Shown here one piece after another: positions 1 to 6,449 of a DNA stretch of 14,703 nucleotides (position 1 is its first letter; every line of letters begins with the position of its first letter). Made by a program: the position numbers and the translations under genes. The notes under the pieces are model-generated. The model saw nothing but the letters and a program-made list of their open reading frames with translations. It did not search any database and had not been told where the DNA came from. Source of the DNA: Burkholderiales bacterium. GTDB taxonomy: Bacteria; Pseudomonadota; Gammaproteobacteria; Burkholderiales; Thiobacillaceae. Where the stretch lies: contig SXRG01000120.1 of assembly GCA_005793645.1 (NCBI GenBank), positions 1 through 14,703 on the forward strand, in the 5' to 3' direction.

Positions 1-717
1 AAGGACAAGATCATGATGGGTGCCGAGCGTCGTTCGATGATCATGCCGGAAGAAGAGCGCAAGAATACGGCTTATCATGAGTCTGGCCATGCTGTCGTTG
101 CCCGCTTGTTACCGAAGACTGATCCGGTTCACAAGGTCACCATCCTTCAGCGCGGCCGTGCCTTGGGTGTGACCATGCAGTTGCCGACCGAGGACCGTTA
201 CAGCCAAGATAAGATTCGCCTCTTATCCACGATCTGCGTACTGTTTGGGGGGCGTATCGCCGAAGAGATCTTCATGAATCAGATGACGACCGGTGCCTCC
301 AATGATTTCCAGCGCGCGACCGATTTGGCGCGACGCATGGTGACGCAATGGGGTATGTCTGACGCGCTGGGCACCATGGTGTATGGCGAAGAGGAGGGTG
401 AGGTCTTTCTTGGTCGTTCGGTAACAACGCACAAGAGCGTGTCCGAGGCGACTCTGCAGAAGGTGGATGCCGAGGTGCGATGCATCGTTGATGAGCAGTA
501 TGCCCGTGCCCGCCAGCTCATCGAAACGAACCGGGACAAGATTGAGGCCATGACCCTGGCCTTGTTGGAATGGGAGACCATTGGTGTCGAGCAGATCGAC
601 GACATCATGGCCGGCCGCCAAGCGCAGCCGCCTAAACCGGCATCGGTTTCGAAACCCTCTGCCAGCGAACCACCTGCGGCTCTCGAACCCACTACGCGAC
701 CGGTGGAAGAGGCCTGA
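1..717 (+). CDS. ftsH: FtsH ATP-dependent zinc metalloprotease, C-terminal part (5' end outside window)
   Basis: The frame is open from base 1, so only the last 238 codons are present; the membrane segments and most of the AAA+ domain lie upstream. FtsH is a hexameric inner-membrane protease that degrades misfolded membrane proteins and short-lived regulators. The visible part is the M41 peptidase domain. It has the zinc motif HESGH at nt 76-90 (two His ligands and the catalytic Glu) and, further on, the TGASND block that carries the third, Asp, ligand. The stretches KDKIMMGAERRS, DPVHKVTI, RGRALGVT and EEEGEVFLGRS match the family closely. The last ~30 residues are a Pro/Ser/Ala-rich tail, which is normally variable. 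The stop at 715-717 is 13 nt before the proposed folP start, the usual order in proteobacteria. Identification is very secure; the protein is incomplete only because of the window edge. Confidence 0.97.
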   Translation, partial: KDKIMMGAERRSMIMPEEERKNTAYHESGHAVVARLLPKTDPVHKVTILQRGRALGVTMQLPTEDRYSQDKIRLLSTICVLFGGRIAEEIFMNQMTTGASNDFQRATDLARRMVTQWGMSDALGTMVYGEEEGEVFLGRSVTTHKSVSEATLQKVDAEVRCIVDEQYARARQLIETNRDKIEAMTLALLEWETIGVEQIDDIMAGRQAQPPKPASVSKPSASEPPAALEPTTRPVEEA

Positions 718-730
718 CCTCCGTTTGGCC

Positions 731-1525
731 GTGTTCTTGAAAAGCGATCGCCCGCAGGTGATGGGCATCGTCAATGTGACGCCCGATTCGTTCTCTGACG
801 GCGGGCGTTTTTATTCGCCTGATCAGGCACTGGATCAGGCGAATCGCCTGATTGACGAAGGCGCGGATAGCCTCGATATAGGGGGTGAGTCGACACGGCC
901 AGGCGCCGCTCCGGTGGGTGAGTATGAGGAACTGGATCGCATCATGCCGGTGCTGGAGGGCTTGCGGGGCTGCGGCGTACCGGTCTCGGTGGATACGATG
1001 AAGCCGGTGGTGATGCGCGCGGCCCTGGCGGTGGGCGCGGCCATGATTAACGATGTGTGTGCCTTGCAAACCCCGGGCGCGATGGACGCGGTACGGGACA
1101 GTGATTGTGCGATTTGTTTGATGCATATGCAGGGCGAGCCGCGCAGCATGCAGGACGCGCCGCAGTACCGCGATGTGGTGGCTGAGGTGTACGACTTTCT
1201 GGCCGCACGCATGGCGGCGTGTGAGGTGGCCGGTATTGCACATTCGCGGCTTTGTATCGATCCGGGCTTTGGCTTTGGTAAAACCCTGGAACACAATCTG
1301 GCGTTGTTGCACGGTCTGCCTCGTTTGGCCGAGTTGGCGCCGGTGCTGGTGGGTGTATCGCGTAAACGTATGATTGGCGAGATCACCGGGCGGCCGGCCG
1401 AAGATCGCATGATCGGAAGCGTGGCGGCGGCACTGCGGGCGGTTGAGAAGGGTGCGACCATCGTTCGGGTGCACGATGTGGCAGCCACCGTGGATGCGCT
1501 GAAAATTTGGGAGAAGACACGATGA
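731..1525 (+). CDS. folP: dihydropteroate synthase
   Basis: Condenses p-aminobenzoate with dihydropterin pyrophosphate in cytoplasmic folate synthesis; it is the sulfonamide target. Family blocks appear in order: VMGIVNVTPDSFSDGG at the N-terminus, GGESTRPGA, CLMHMQGEP, DPGFGFGKTLEHN, GVSRKRMIG and IVRVHDV near the end. The start is the uncertain part. GTG at 731 gives 264 residues, slightly short for the family but complete in the core. TTG 725 would also work, and ATG 761 would cut into the first conserved strand. None has a strong ribosome-binding site: AGAGG at 707-711 lies far upstream of both 725 and 731, so translation may be coupled to ftsH termination. An in-frame ATG at 581 lies inside ftsH and is rejected. 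The TGA stop shares ATGA with the glmM start, so the two genes are coupled. Confidence 0.93.
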   Translation: MFLKSDRPQVMGIVNVTPDSFSDGGRFYSPDQALDQANRLIDEGADSLDIGGESTRPGAAPVGEYEELDRIMPVLEGLRGCGVPVSVDTMKPVVMRAALAVGAAMINDVCALQTPGAMDAVRDSDCAICLMHMQGEPRSMQDAPQYRDVVAEVYDFLAARMAACEVAGIAHSRLCIDPGFGFGKTLEHNLALLHGLPRLAELAPVLVGVSRKRMIGEITGRPAEDRMIGSVAAALRAVEKGATIVRVHDVAATVDALKIWEKTR

Positions 1526-2871
1526 GTAGCAGAAAGTATTTCGGTACCGACGGGGTGCGTGGGCGGGTGGGCGAGGCGCCGATCACACCAGATTTCGCCT
1601 TGAAGCTTGGCTACGCCGCAGGCCGGGTATTGGCGCGACAGCGCGACAATGGCGCACGCCCTATGGTTCTGATTGGCAAGGACACGCGGCTATCTGGCTA
1701 TATGCTGGAATCGGCACTGGAGGCGGGCTTTACAGCGGCAGGCGTCGATGTACGCCTGGTCGGACCGATGCCGACGCCGGCGGTGGCCTATTTGACACGC
1801 GCCCTGCGCCTGTCGGCCGGCGTGGTGATCTCGGCCTCGCATAATTCATTTGAAGACAACGGCATCAAATTCTTCTCGGGTGATGGCTTTAAATTGCCGG
1901 ATGCGGTGGAACTGGAGATCGAGGCGGCCATCGACAAGCCACTGATCACCGCAGAGGCGCGATTGATTGGCAAGGTCAAGCGACTGGACGACGCGCCAGG
2001 CCGCTACATCGAGTTTTGCAAGGGCAGCTTCCCGTATGAGCTGGATCTTAAGGGCCTGCGCATCGTCGTCGATTGTGCTAACGGGGCAACCTACCATGTC
2101 GCACCGCCGGTGTTGCACGAATTGGGTGCCGAGGTGATCGCCATTGCCAATCAACCAGACGGCTTCAATATCAATGCCGGTTGTGGCGCGACGCATCCTG
2201 AACTGATGGTTGATGCGGTGCGTGCCAATGGCGCCGATCTGGGCATTGCGCTGGATGGGGATGGCGACCGGTTGATCATGTGCGACGCCGACGGCGAGAT
2301 TGTCGATGGCGATCGCTTGCTCTATCTCATGGCCAAGAGTCGCCTGGCTGCCGGCGAAACGGTGGAGGGAGTGGTGGGCACGCAGATGACCAATGGTGCG
2401 GTGGAGCAGGCGTTGCGTGGCCTGGGCCTGGATTTCGAGCGCGCCAAGGTGGGTGACCGTTATGTGCTGGAGCGTATGCAGGCGCGTGGCTGGATGTTGG
2501 GCGGTGAAGGTTCTGGCCATTTGCTGTGCCTGGACCACCATACCACGGGTGATGGCATTGTCTCTGCCCTGCAAGTGCTGGTGGCGTTGCGCCGTACCGG
2601 GCAAAGCCTGTCCGAACTGGTGGCCGACTGCTCGTTGTGGCCGCAGGTGCTGATCAATGTGAAGGCGCCGCGCGATTTGGCTGCACACCCTGACGTGGTT
2701 GCTGCCGCCGAGGCAGAAGACGCCGCATTTGCTGGTCAGGGCCGCATTCTGCTGCGTGCTTCTGGCACTGAACCGCTGGTGCGGGTGATGGCCGAAGGGA
2801 TCGACGCGGCAGCGGTGCAGGCGGCTGCCGAACGGATCGCTGGAGTTGTGCGTACCAAGGCGACAACATAA
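1522..2871 (+). CDS. glmM: phosphoglucosamine mutase
   Basis: Interconverts glucosamine-6-phosphate and glucosamine-1-phosphate on the route to UDP-GlcNAc, feeding peptidoglycan and LPS. The 449-residue length is normal for the family. Visible sites are the N-terminal KYFGTDGVRG, the phosphoserine loop ISASHN (Ser106 is the expected phosphorylated residue), the Mg-binding DGDGDR (Asp245, Asp247, Asp249), the sugar-binding GGEGSGH and the C-terminal phosphate loop RASGTEPLVRV. ATG 1522 is chosen because it has GGGAGAAG just upstream and overlaps the folP stop as ATGA; an upstream in-frame start at 1507 would add only five residues inside folP. ftsH-folP-glmM is a conserved housekeeping order. 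A minus-strand gene faces the 3' end, with about 118 nt between the two stops. Confidence 0.97.
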   Translation: MSSRKYFGTDGVRGRVGEAPITPDFALKLGYAAGRVLARQRDNGARPMVLIGKDTRLSGYMLESALEAGFTAAGVDVRLVGPMPTPAVAYLTRALRLSAGVVISASHNSFEDNGIKFFSGDGFKLPDAVELEIEAAIDKPLITAEARLIGKVKRLDDAPGRYIEFCKGSFPYELDLKGLRIVVDCANGATYHVAPPVLHELGAEVIAIANQPDGFNINAGCGATHPELMVDAVRANGADLGIALDGDGDRLIMCDADGEIVDGDRLLYLMAKSRLAAGETVEGVVGTQMTNGAVEQALRGLGLDFERAKVGDRYVLERMQARGWMLGGEGSGHLLCLDHHTTGDGIVSALQVLVALRRTGQSLSELVADCSLWPQVLINVKAPRDLAAHPDVVAAAEAEDAAFAGQGRILLRASGTEPLVRVMAEGIDAAAVQAAAERIAGVVRTKATT

Positions 2872-2989
2872 CGCACGACTAGTCTTGACTTGCCCGTTTC
2901 GTGTGCGTCCTGTCTAAATGGAGGCATCAAAGGGGGCGTTTTGAACGCGTGCCCGAACGAACTCGTCGGGCAGATACGGAGGGGCTGCT

Positions 2990-3642
2990 TCAGTCCTTCT
3001 GCAGCTTTAATACCTGCAGTACTTCGCGCTTGAGGGCGGCGATTTCCAGTGCCGCCAGCGGTGAGGAGAGCTTCTTGCTACCGATGGTCTGTCCATGCAG
3101 GGCGCATTGCCGATAGGCGGTGCGCTGGTGCAGCTGCGCCTTCATGAGCGGAATCCCGAATTGTGTCAGGGCGATCTCAAGATCTTGTGTCATGCGTGTT
3201 TGAGGCTGGGCCTGGTTGAGTACCAGACGGGCCTTGAGGGCGGCGTTGCCTTGGCGATGGTTTCGCGTATGTCCAGGCTGGCATGCAGATCAAGAGGCGA
3301 TGGGTTGAGTGGAATGAGGGCCAGGTGTGATATGGCCAAGGCGTTTTCGGTAGCCGGGGCCGAGGCATGGGGCGGACAGTCGATCAGGATGAATTCGCAT
3401 TCCTCGATTCGCTTGCCAATCCGCTTGGTGAGTTTCTCAGGCGCCTGCGAGAAATCCTTCACTTCGGCAGGGAAGTGGGCGCTACGGTTGGCCCAGAACA
3501 TGGATGAGTTTTGTGGGTCGGTGTCAGCCACTAGCACTTTGGCATAGGTGTCAGCCAGAGCGCCGGCCAGAAGCATGGTCAGGGTGGTCTTTCCGGATCC
3601 ACCTTTTTGGTTCACGATCGTGATGATGTGGGCATTGAGCAT
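2990..3642 (-). pseudogene. orphan ParA/MinD-type ATPase, single frameshift near 3245
   Basis: The N-terminal frame from ATG 3642 reads MLNAHIITIVNQKGGSGKTT, a deviant Walker A with the signature lysine (Lys13) typical of ParA ATPases. It continues with VLVADTDPQ and the switch II block ILIDCPPHA. This frame stops at 3190 after a non-homologous tail. A second minus frame takes over exactly where homology is lost: across 3233-3252 (reverse strand) it reads ALKARLVLNQAQPQTR and goes on to a TGA at 2990-2992. One missing base around 3244-3246 restores a protein of about 217 residues, the normal size for single-gene ParA orphans. No ParB partner or parS is visible. No slippery heptamer is evident at the junction, so a real mutation or an assembly error is more likely than programmed frameshifting. 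If the break is an error, this is an intact CDS of unknown partition or positioning role. The start has only a weak ribosome-binding site. Confidence 0.8.
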
Positions 3643-3675
3643 GGTGTTCTTTGGGTCGAGATGAGGCGGTGGCAA

Positions 3676-3733
3676 TACAACGCGCCCGCAAGGACTGGGG
3701 GCGACTCGAAGATCTTCCGGCGCACGCGTTGTA
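3676..3733. repeat. long-range inverted repeat between mini-thioredoxin gene and parA-like gene
   Basis: TACAACGCG at 3676-3684 is perfectly complementary to CGCGTTGTA at 3725-3733, with 40 nt between. An alternative pairing extends inward: TACAAC with GTTGTA (3728-3733), then GCGCC (3682-3686) with GGCGC (3719-3723), bulging ACGC. The loop contains a 10-base palindrome GAAGATCTTC at 3708-3717. No T tract follows on either strand. It lies in the 128-nt gap downstream of the ars operon and could be a transcript-end hairpin or a remnant of a mobile-element boundary. Confidence 0.6.
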
Positions 3734-3770
3734 GCGGATTCATGAGTGTTAATTCGTTCGGTGTGTCGGG

Positions 3771-4013
3771 CTATGTGTTACCGCTCAGCCAACCTTCGAC
3801 CTTGTTTCGATCCGGTACGCTACCCGCGTGCACGACCTTGCCGTTGAGGACGACCCCGGGTGTGCTCATGACGCCGTAGCCGAGGATGGTGGCCATGTCT
3901 TCGATCTTCTCCAGTTCGATCTCGATGTCGCGCGCCTTCGCGGTTTCCTGGATCAACTGGTAGGTGGTCTGGCAGTTGCGGCAGCCGCTGCCGAGAATTT
4001 TGATGTTTTTCAT
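3771..4013 (-). CDS. mini-thioredoxin (redox-active disulfide protein, CxxC)
   Basis: An 80-residue protein with a compact thioredoxin fold. The N-terminal strand MKNIKILGSG leads into Cys11-Arg-Asn-Cys14, and the conserved cis-proline loop appears as MSTPGVVLNGK. Size and sequence resemble the small 'redox-active disulfide protein' group often found beside DUF318 permeases and arsR genes. The ATG at 4011-4013 overlaps the arsM stop as ATGA and is preceded by AAGGAAAA, so translation is coupled to arsM. The likely job is to supply dithiol reducing power to operon partners: ArsC of the thioredoxin-coupled type, ArsM (which needs thiols each cycle), or the permease substrate. The partner assignment is inference from the neighbourhood. 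It is the last clear gene of the ars unit. Confidence 0.88.
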   Translation of the reverse strand: MKNIKILGSGCRNCQTTYQLIQETAKARDIEIELEKIEDMATILGYGVMSTPGVVLNGKVVHAGSVPDRNKVEGWLSGNT

Positions 4014-4882
4014 GGGTTTTCCTTATCCTGATTTTGTTTAATGCCATCTCCCAGAGGGAGAGGGAGGAAATTGGTTGGTTTAATTGCCTCGATGTTGGCC
4101 GAGGTGATGTAGTTCTCAATCCCGCGCCCCGGCGCCCATTGCGCGAGATACTCGCGGTTCGTGTCCTTGGGGGTGATACGGATATTCACGAAACCAGCGG
4201 CTGCGAGCATGGCGGTCAGCGTCGGTACATCGGCGGCGCCGGCGACGCAGCCGGTGTAGAGGGCGACCTCCGCCTTCATGTCGGCCGGCAGTTCGGCGGT
4301 GAGGACGATGTCTGATATCGCCAGGCGGCCTCCGGGTTTCAGCACGCGATACGCATCGCGGAACACCTGCGCCTTGTCCGGCGATAGGTTGATCACGCAG
4401 TTGGAAATAATGACGTCGACGCTGGTGTCGGCCACCGGCAGGCGTTCGATTTCGCCTAGGCGGAAATCGACGTTTTGATAGCCACCCTTGACTGCATTGG
4501 TGCACGCCTTCAACAACATGTCCGGCGTCATGTCGACGCCGATGACCCGGCCTTGCGGGCCGACCGCGCGTGCGGCGAGGAAGCAGTCGAAGCCTGCGCC
4601 ACTGCCCAGGTCGAGCACGCATTCGCCTGGCTTCAGTGCCGCGATGACCTGCGGATTGCCGCAACCCAAACCCAGGTTTGCGCCCTCCGGCACGGCGGCG
4701 GTTTCATCCGCGCTGTAGCCGATGCCGCGCGACAACAGCCCAACGACGGATTGCTCGGATGGTACGCAGCAACCGCCGGCCGGCGTGGGGGCGGTGGCAC
4801 AACGGGATGAGGCGGTGTTGGCCACTGCCGCATAGGCGCTGCGCACTTGTTGGCGGATGCTGTCTTGGTCGGTTGCTTGCAT
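4010..4882 (-). CDS. arsM: arsenite S-adenosylmethionine methyltransferase
   Basis: A 290-residue cytoplasmic enzyme that methylates As(III) to mono-, di- and possibly trimethylated species. The Rossmann SAM-binding motif DLGSGAGFD is at 91-99, followed by GVDMTPDML. The three cysteines expected to bind As(III) are all present: Cys74 in GLGCGNP, Cys162 in ISNCVINLS and Cys212 in YTGCVAGAAD. An extra N-terminal pair, Cys38-Cys39, lies in AGGCCVPS. ATG 4882 is chosen because homology begins there; upstream in-frame ATGs lie inside the preceding gene and its REP-like spacer. No convincing Shine-Dalgarno is visible (AAAAAATAC precedes it). The stop overlaps the mini-thioredoxin start. The product is the expected substrate source for the ArsP-like permease upstream in the same unit. 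Confidence 0.95.
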   Translation of the reverse strand: MQATDQDSIRQQVRSAYAAVANTASSRCATAPTPAGGCCVPSEQSVVGLLSRGIGYSADETAAVPEGANLGLGCGNPQVIAALKPGECVLDLGSGAGFDCFLAARAVGPQGRVIGVDMTPDMLLKACTNAVKGGYQNVDFRLGEIERLPVADTSVDVIISNCVINLSPDKAQVFRDAYRVLKPGGRLAISDIVLTAELPADMKAEVALYTGCVAGAADVPTLTAMLAAAGFVNIRITPKDTNREYLAQWAPGRGIENYITSANIEAIKPTNFLPLPLGDGIKQNQDKENP

Positions 4883-4894
4883 GATGTATTTTTT

Positions 4895-4919
4895 GTGGGA
4901 GCGAGCTTGCTCGCGATGG
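4895..4919. repeat. REP-like palindromic element
   Basis: GTGGGA is followed by GCGAGC-TT-GCTCGC (4901-4914), a perfect 6-bp stem, then GATGG. This is the shape and wording of the Pseudomonas-type REP family (GTGGGAGC head, short GC stem-loop, GCGA tail), recalled from knowledge rather than searched. It fills most of the 43-nt gap between the Cys-tailed protein gene and arsM, the only structured gap in a tightly packed operon. The transcript would form a hairpin just before arsM. Confidence 0.7.
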
Positions 4920-4925
4920 TCGGCC

Positions 4926-5249
4926 TCAGCAGCAGGACTGGCCGGATTTTGTTGGCGTGCAACACGCACTACCTTCCACCGCCGCGATGTTGGCGAATGG
5001 GTCAGGCTTGAGTTTCGGTTTCGTAGGCTGTATCGCTTTGGCATAGGCCTCGTCGAATTTCGCATCCAGCGCCTGAGAGGCTTCGTCGCGGATATGGCGG
5101 GCAATCTCGATCACGCTGTCGATCTGATCTTTCGACACGCCATATTTCTTCAGTTGGTCGACTTGACATAGCCCTTGTTTCGGGTGGTTCGAGGCGATGT
5201 TGGCGGCCAGCGAGACCAGTGCAACGATGGAGGGATGGAGAGCACTCAT
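4926..5249 (-). CDS. small helical protein with two C-terminal Cys pairs, CMD/AhpD-like
   Basis: 107 residues, family not securely recognised. Residues 1-70 are helical in pattern, and the piece VDQLKKYGVSKDQIDSVIEIARHIRDEA resembles the helix after the active site in carboxymuconolactone decarboxylase/AhpD-like proteins. The CxxC of true AhpD is absent; only Cys28 remains in that region. A Lys/Pro-rich linker (74-84) leads to a tail with Cys96-Cys97 and a terminal Cys106-Cys107. Vicinal cysteines are the kind of ligand that trivalent arsenicals favour, so an arsenic- or metal-binding role is plausible but not shown. The ATG overlaps the permease stop as ATGA, so it is co-translated with the transporter. 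It could be a metallochaperone, a redox partner, or a small lyase-fold relic. Confidence 0.8.
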   Translation of the reverse strand: MSALHPSIVALVSLAANIASNHPKQGLCQVDQLKKYGVSKDQIDSVIEIARHIRDEASQALDAKFDEAYAKAIQPTKPKLKPDPFANIAAVEGSACCTPTKSGQSCC

Positions 5250-6208
5250 AAGACAGTTCTCAAGGCATTAAACAGAACGCCAACGCCGATGAAGGCGGTG
5301 GTGAGATAAGCGGAGAAGATGCCGAGCAGCGGCCATTTCACCACTTTGCGCAAAATCAGCATTTCCGGCAGCGATAATGCGATCACCGCCATCATGAACG
5401 CCAGCACGGTGCCGAGCGGCACGCCCTTTCCGAGCAGCGCTTCAGCCACCGGGATGATGCCCACTGCATCGGAATACATGGGCACGCCCACCAGTACGGC
5501 AACGATGACAGACACCACGCTGCCGTCACCGGCAATACGGGCGACAAAGTCGGCCGGAACATAGCCGTGGATAAGCGCACCGACACCGACGCCGATGACC
5601 ACATACTTCCAGATGCGACCGACGATCTGCCGCACTTCACGCCATGCGTAGTCGTGGCGGGCGCGCAGGGTGATTTCTTCCGCTTCGATTTGCGCGTCAC
5701 CCATGTGTATTTGCCAGACATAATTTTCCACCCAGCGTTCCGGCTTGAAGGCTTGCAGGATGTAGCCGCCGGCAAAGGCGATGCTGATGCCGGTCAGGAT
5801 ATAAATGAGTGTTATTTTCCAGCCGATAATCCCGATCAATACGGCGATCGCCGCTAGATCGACCATTGGGCTGGCAATCAGGAACGACAGCGTCACACCC
5901 AGCGGAATGCCTGCCTCGACGAAGCCGATGAACAGCGGAATGGACGAGCACGAACAAAAGGGTGTGACCGCACCCAGGCCCACGGCCATCAAGCGTGCAC
6001 CGGGGCCGCTGCGGCCCTTCATCAGCGCGCGCACCCGTTCCGGGGTGAATAGCGCGCGCAGCCAGCCCATCAGATAGATCACTGTGGTTAGAAGCACTAG
6101 GATTTTCACGACATCCATGACGAAGAAATGCAGCGCAGCGCCGAGCTGCGATGTAGATGCTTGGCTGGCGAGATTGAAGACGAGGAAGGCGGCGAGGGTG
6201 TCGAACAT
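5246..6208 (-). CDS. arsP: ArsP/DUF318 family permease, probable methylarsenite exporter
   Basis: An integral inner-membrane protein of 320 residues with about eight hydrophobic segments in two halves, split by a charged cytoplasmic stretch (roughly 175-205, ending in RARHDYAWREV). The family hallmark TPFCSCSSIP is at 82-91 (Cys85, Cys87), and the second half has the matching GVPMYSDAVGIIP block. Studied members of this family export trivalent organoarsenicals such as MAs(III); co-occurrence with arsM in one operon supports that substrate. ATG 6208 is preferred over 6262: it has GGGAG eight bases upstream and leaves a 4-nt gap after the preceding stop, whereas 6262 would overlap the preceding gene by 50 nt. 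Substrate is inferred, and the broad DUF318 family has other members of unknown specificity. Confidence 0.88.
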   Translation of the reverse strand: MFDTLAAFLVFNLASQASTSQLGAALHFFVMDVVKILVLLTTVIYLMGWLRALFTPERVRALMKGRSGPGARLMAVGLGAVTPFCSCSSIPLFIGFVEAGIPLGVTLSFLIASPMVDLAAIAVLIGIIGWKITLIYILTGISIAFAGGYILQAFKPERWVENYVWQIHMGDAQIEAEEITLRARHDYAWREVRQIVGRIWKYVVIGVGVGALIHGYVPADFVARIAGDGSVVSVIVAVLVGVPMYSDAVGIIPVAEALLGKGVPLGTVLAFMMAVIALSLPEMLILRKVVKWPLLGIFSAYLTTAFIGVGVLFNALRTVL

Positions 6209-6212
6209 GGCA

Positions 6213-6449
6213 TCAGCTCCCGCAGCATTCACAACAACCGTTGTTGCGGTCATTGCGCTCAAGCTGGATGGGCGGGCAGGGAATGTCAGCGTAGGAGCAG
6301 AATACGCAGCAATCGCCGGGTTTTGGTTTCAGCAGCGTGCCGCACGCTTTGCATTCATAAAACCACTGGCAGGCATCGGTCGGCATGGTCTCGGTTTCGA
6401 CATGGCCACATTGGGGACAGGTGAGGGTGGATTGCAGTTGTGGGGTCAT
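6213..6449 (-). CDS. GDCCVxC domain small Cys-rich protein
   Basis: 78 residues with 13 cysteines. It begins with a zinc-ribbon-like arrangement: Cys11-x2-Cys14, Cys27, Cys33-x2-Cys36. The family motif follows as GDCCVFC (Cys47, Cys48, Cys51), with downstream CPP (Cys58). The C-terminus carries an additional GCCECCGS tail (Cys72, 73, 75, 76). The family, named for its motif, occurs in heavy-metal resistance clusters, and some members carry selenocysteine; here every position is an ordinary Cys codon. The biochemical role is not established. The ATG overlaps the stop of the MBL gene as ATGA, and the stop is 4 nt before the permease start. A thiolate metal(loid)-binding or delivery function is the simplest inference. 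Confidence 0.87.
   Translation of the reverse strand: MTPQLQSTLTCPQCGHVETETMPTDACQWFYECKACGTLLKPKPGDCCVFCSYADIPCPPIQLERNDRNNGCCECCGS

Noticed and set aside
2951..2971. Hairpin GCCCGA/TCGGGC between the convergent glmM and parA-like genes as a terminator
   Set aside because: The stem is only 6 bp with a 9-nt loop and no T tract on either strand; too weak to call.
3670..3734. Integron attC-like site (TACAAC ... GTTGTAG ends of an imperfect palindrome)
   Set aside because: The ends only partly fit the RYYYAAC and GTTRRRY core sites, and no integrase or cassette array is present, so it is listed only as an inverted repeat.
4010..5104. 364-codon version of ArsM beginning at 5104
   Set aside because: The extra N-terminus is the antiparallel-frame reading of the preceding gene and the REP-like spacer; homology begins at 4882.
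6213..6449. Selenocysteine in the GDCCVxC protein
   Set aside because: All motif positions are ordinary Cys codons and the only in-frame TGA is the terminal stop.
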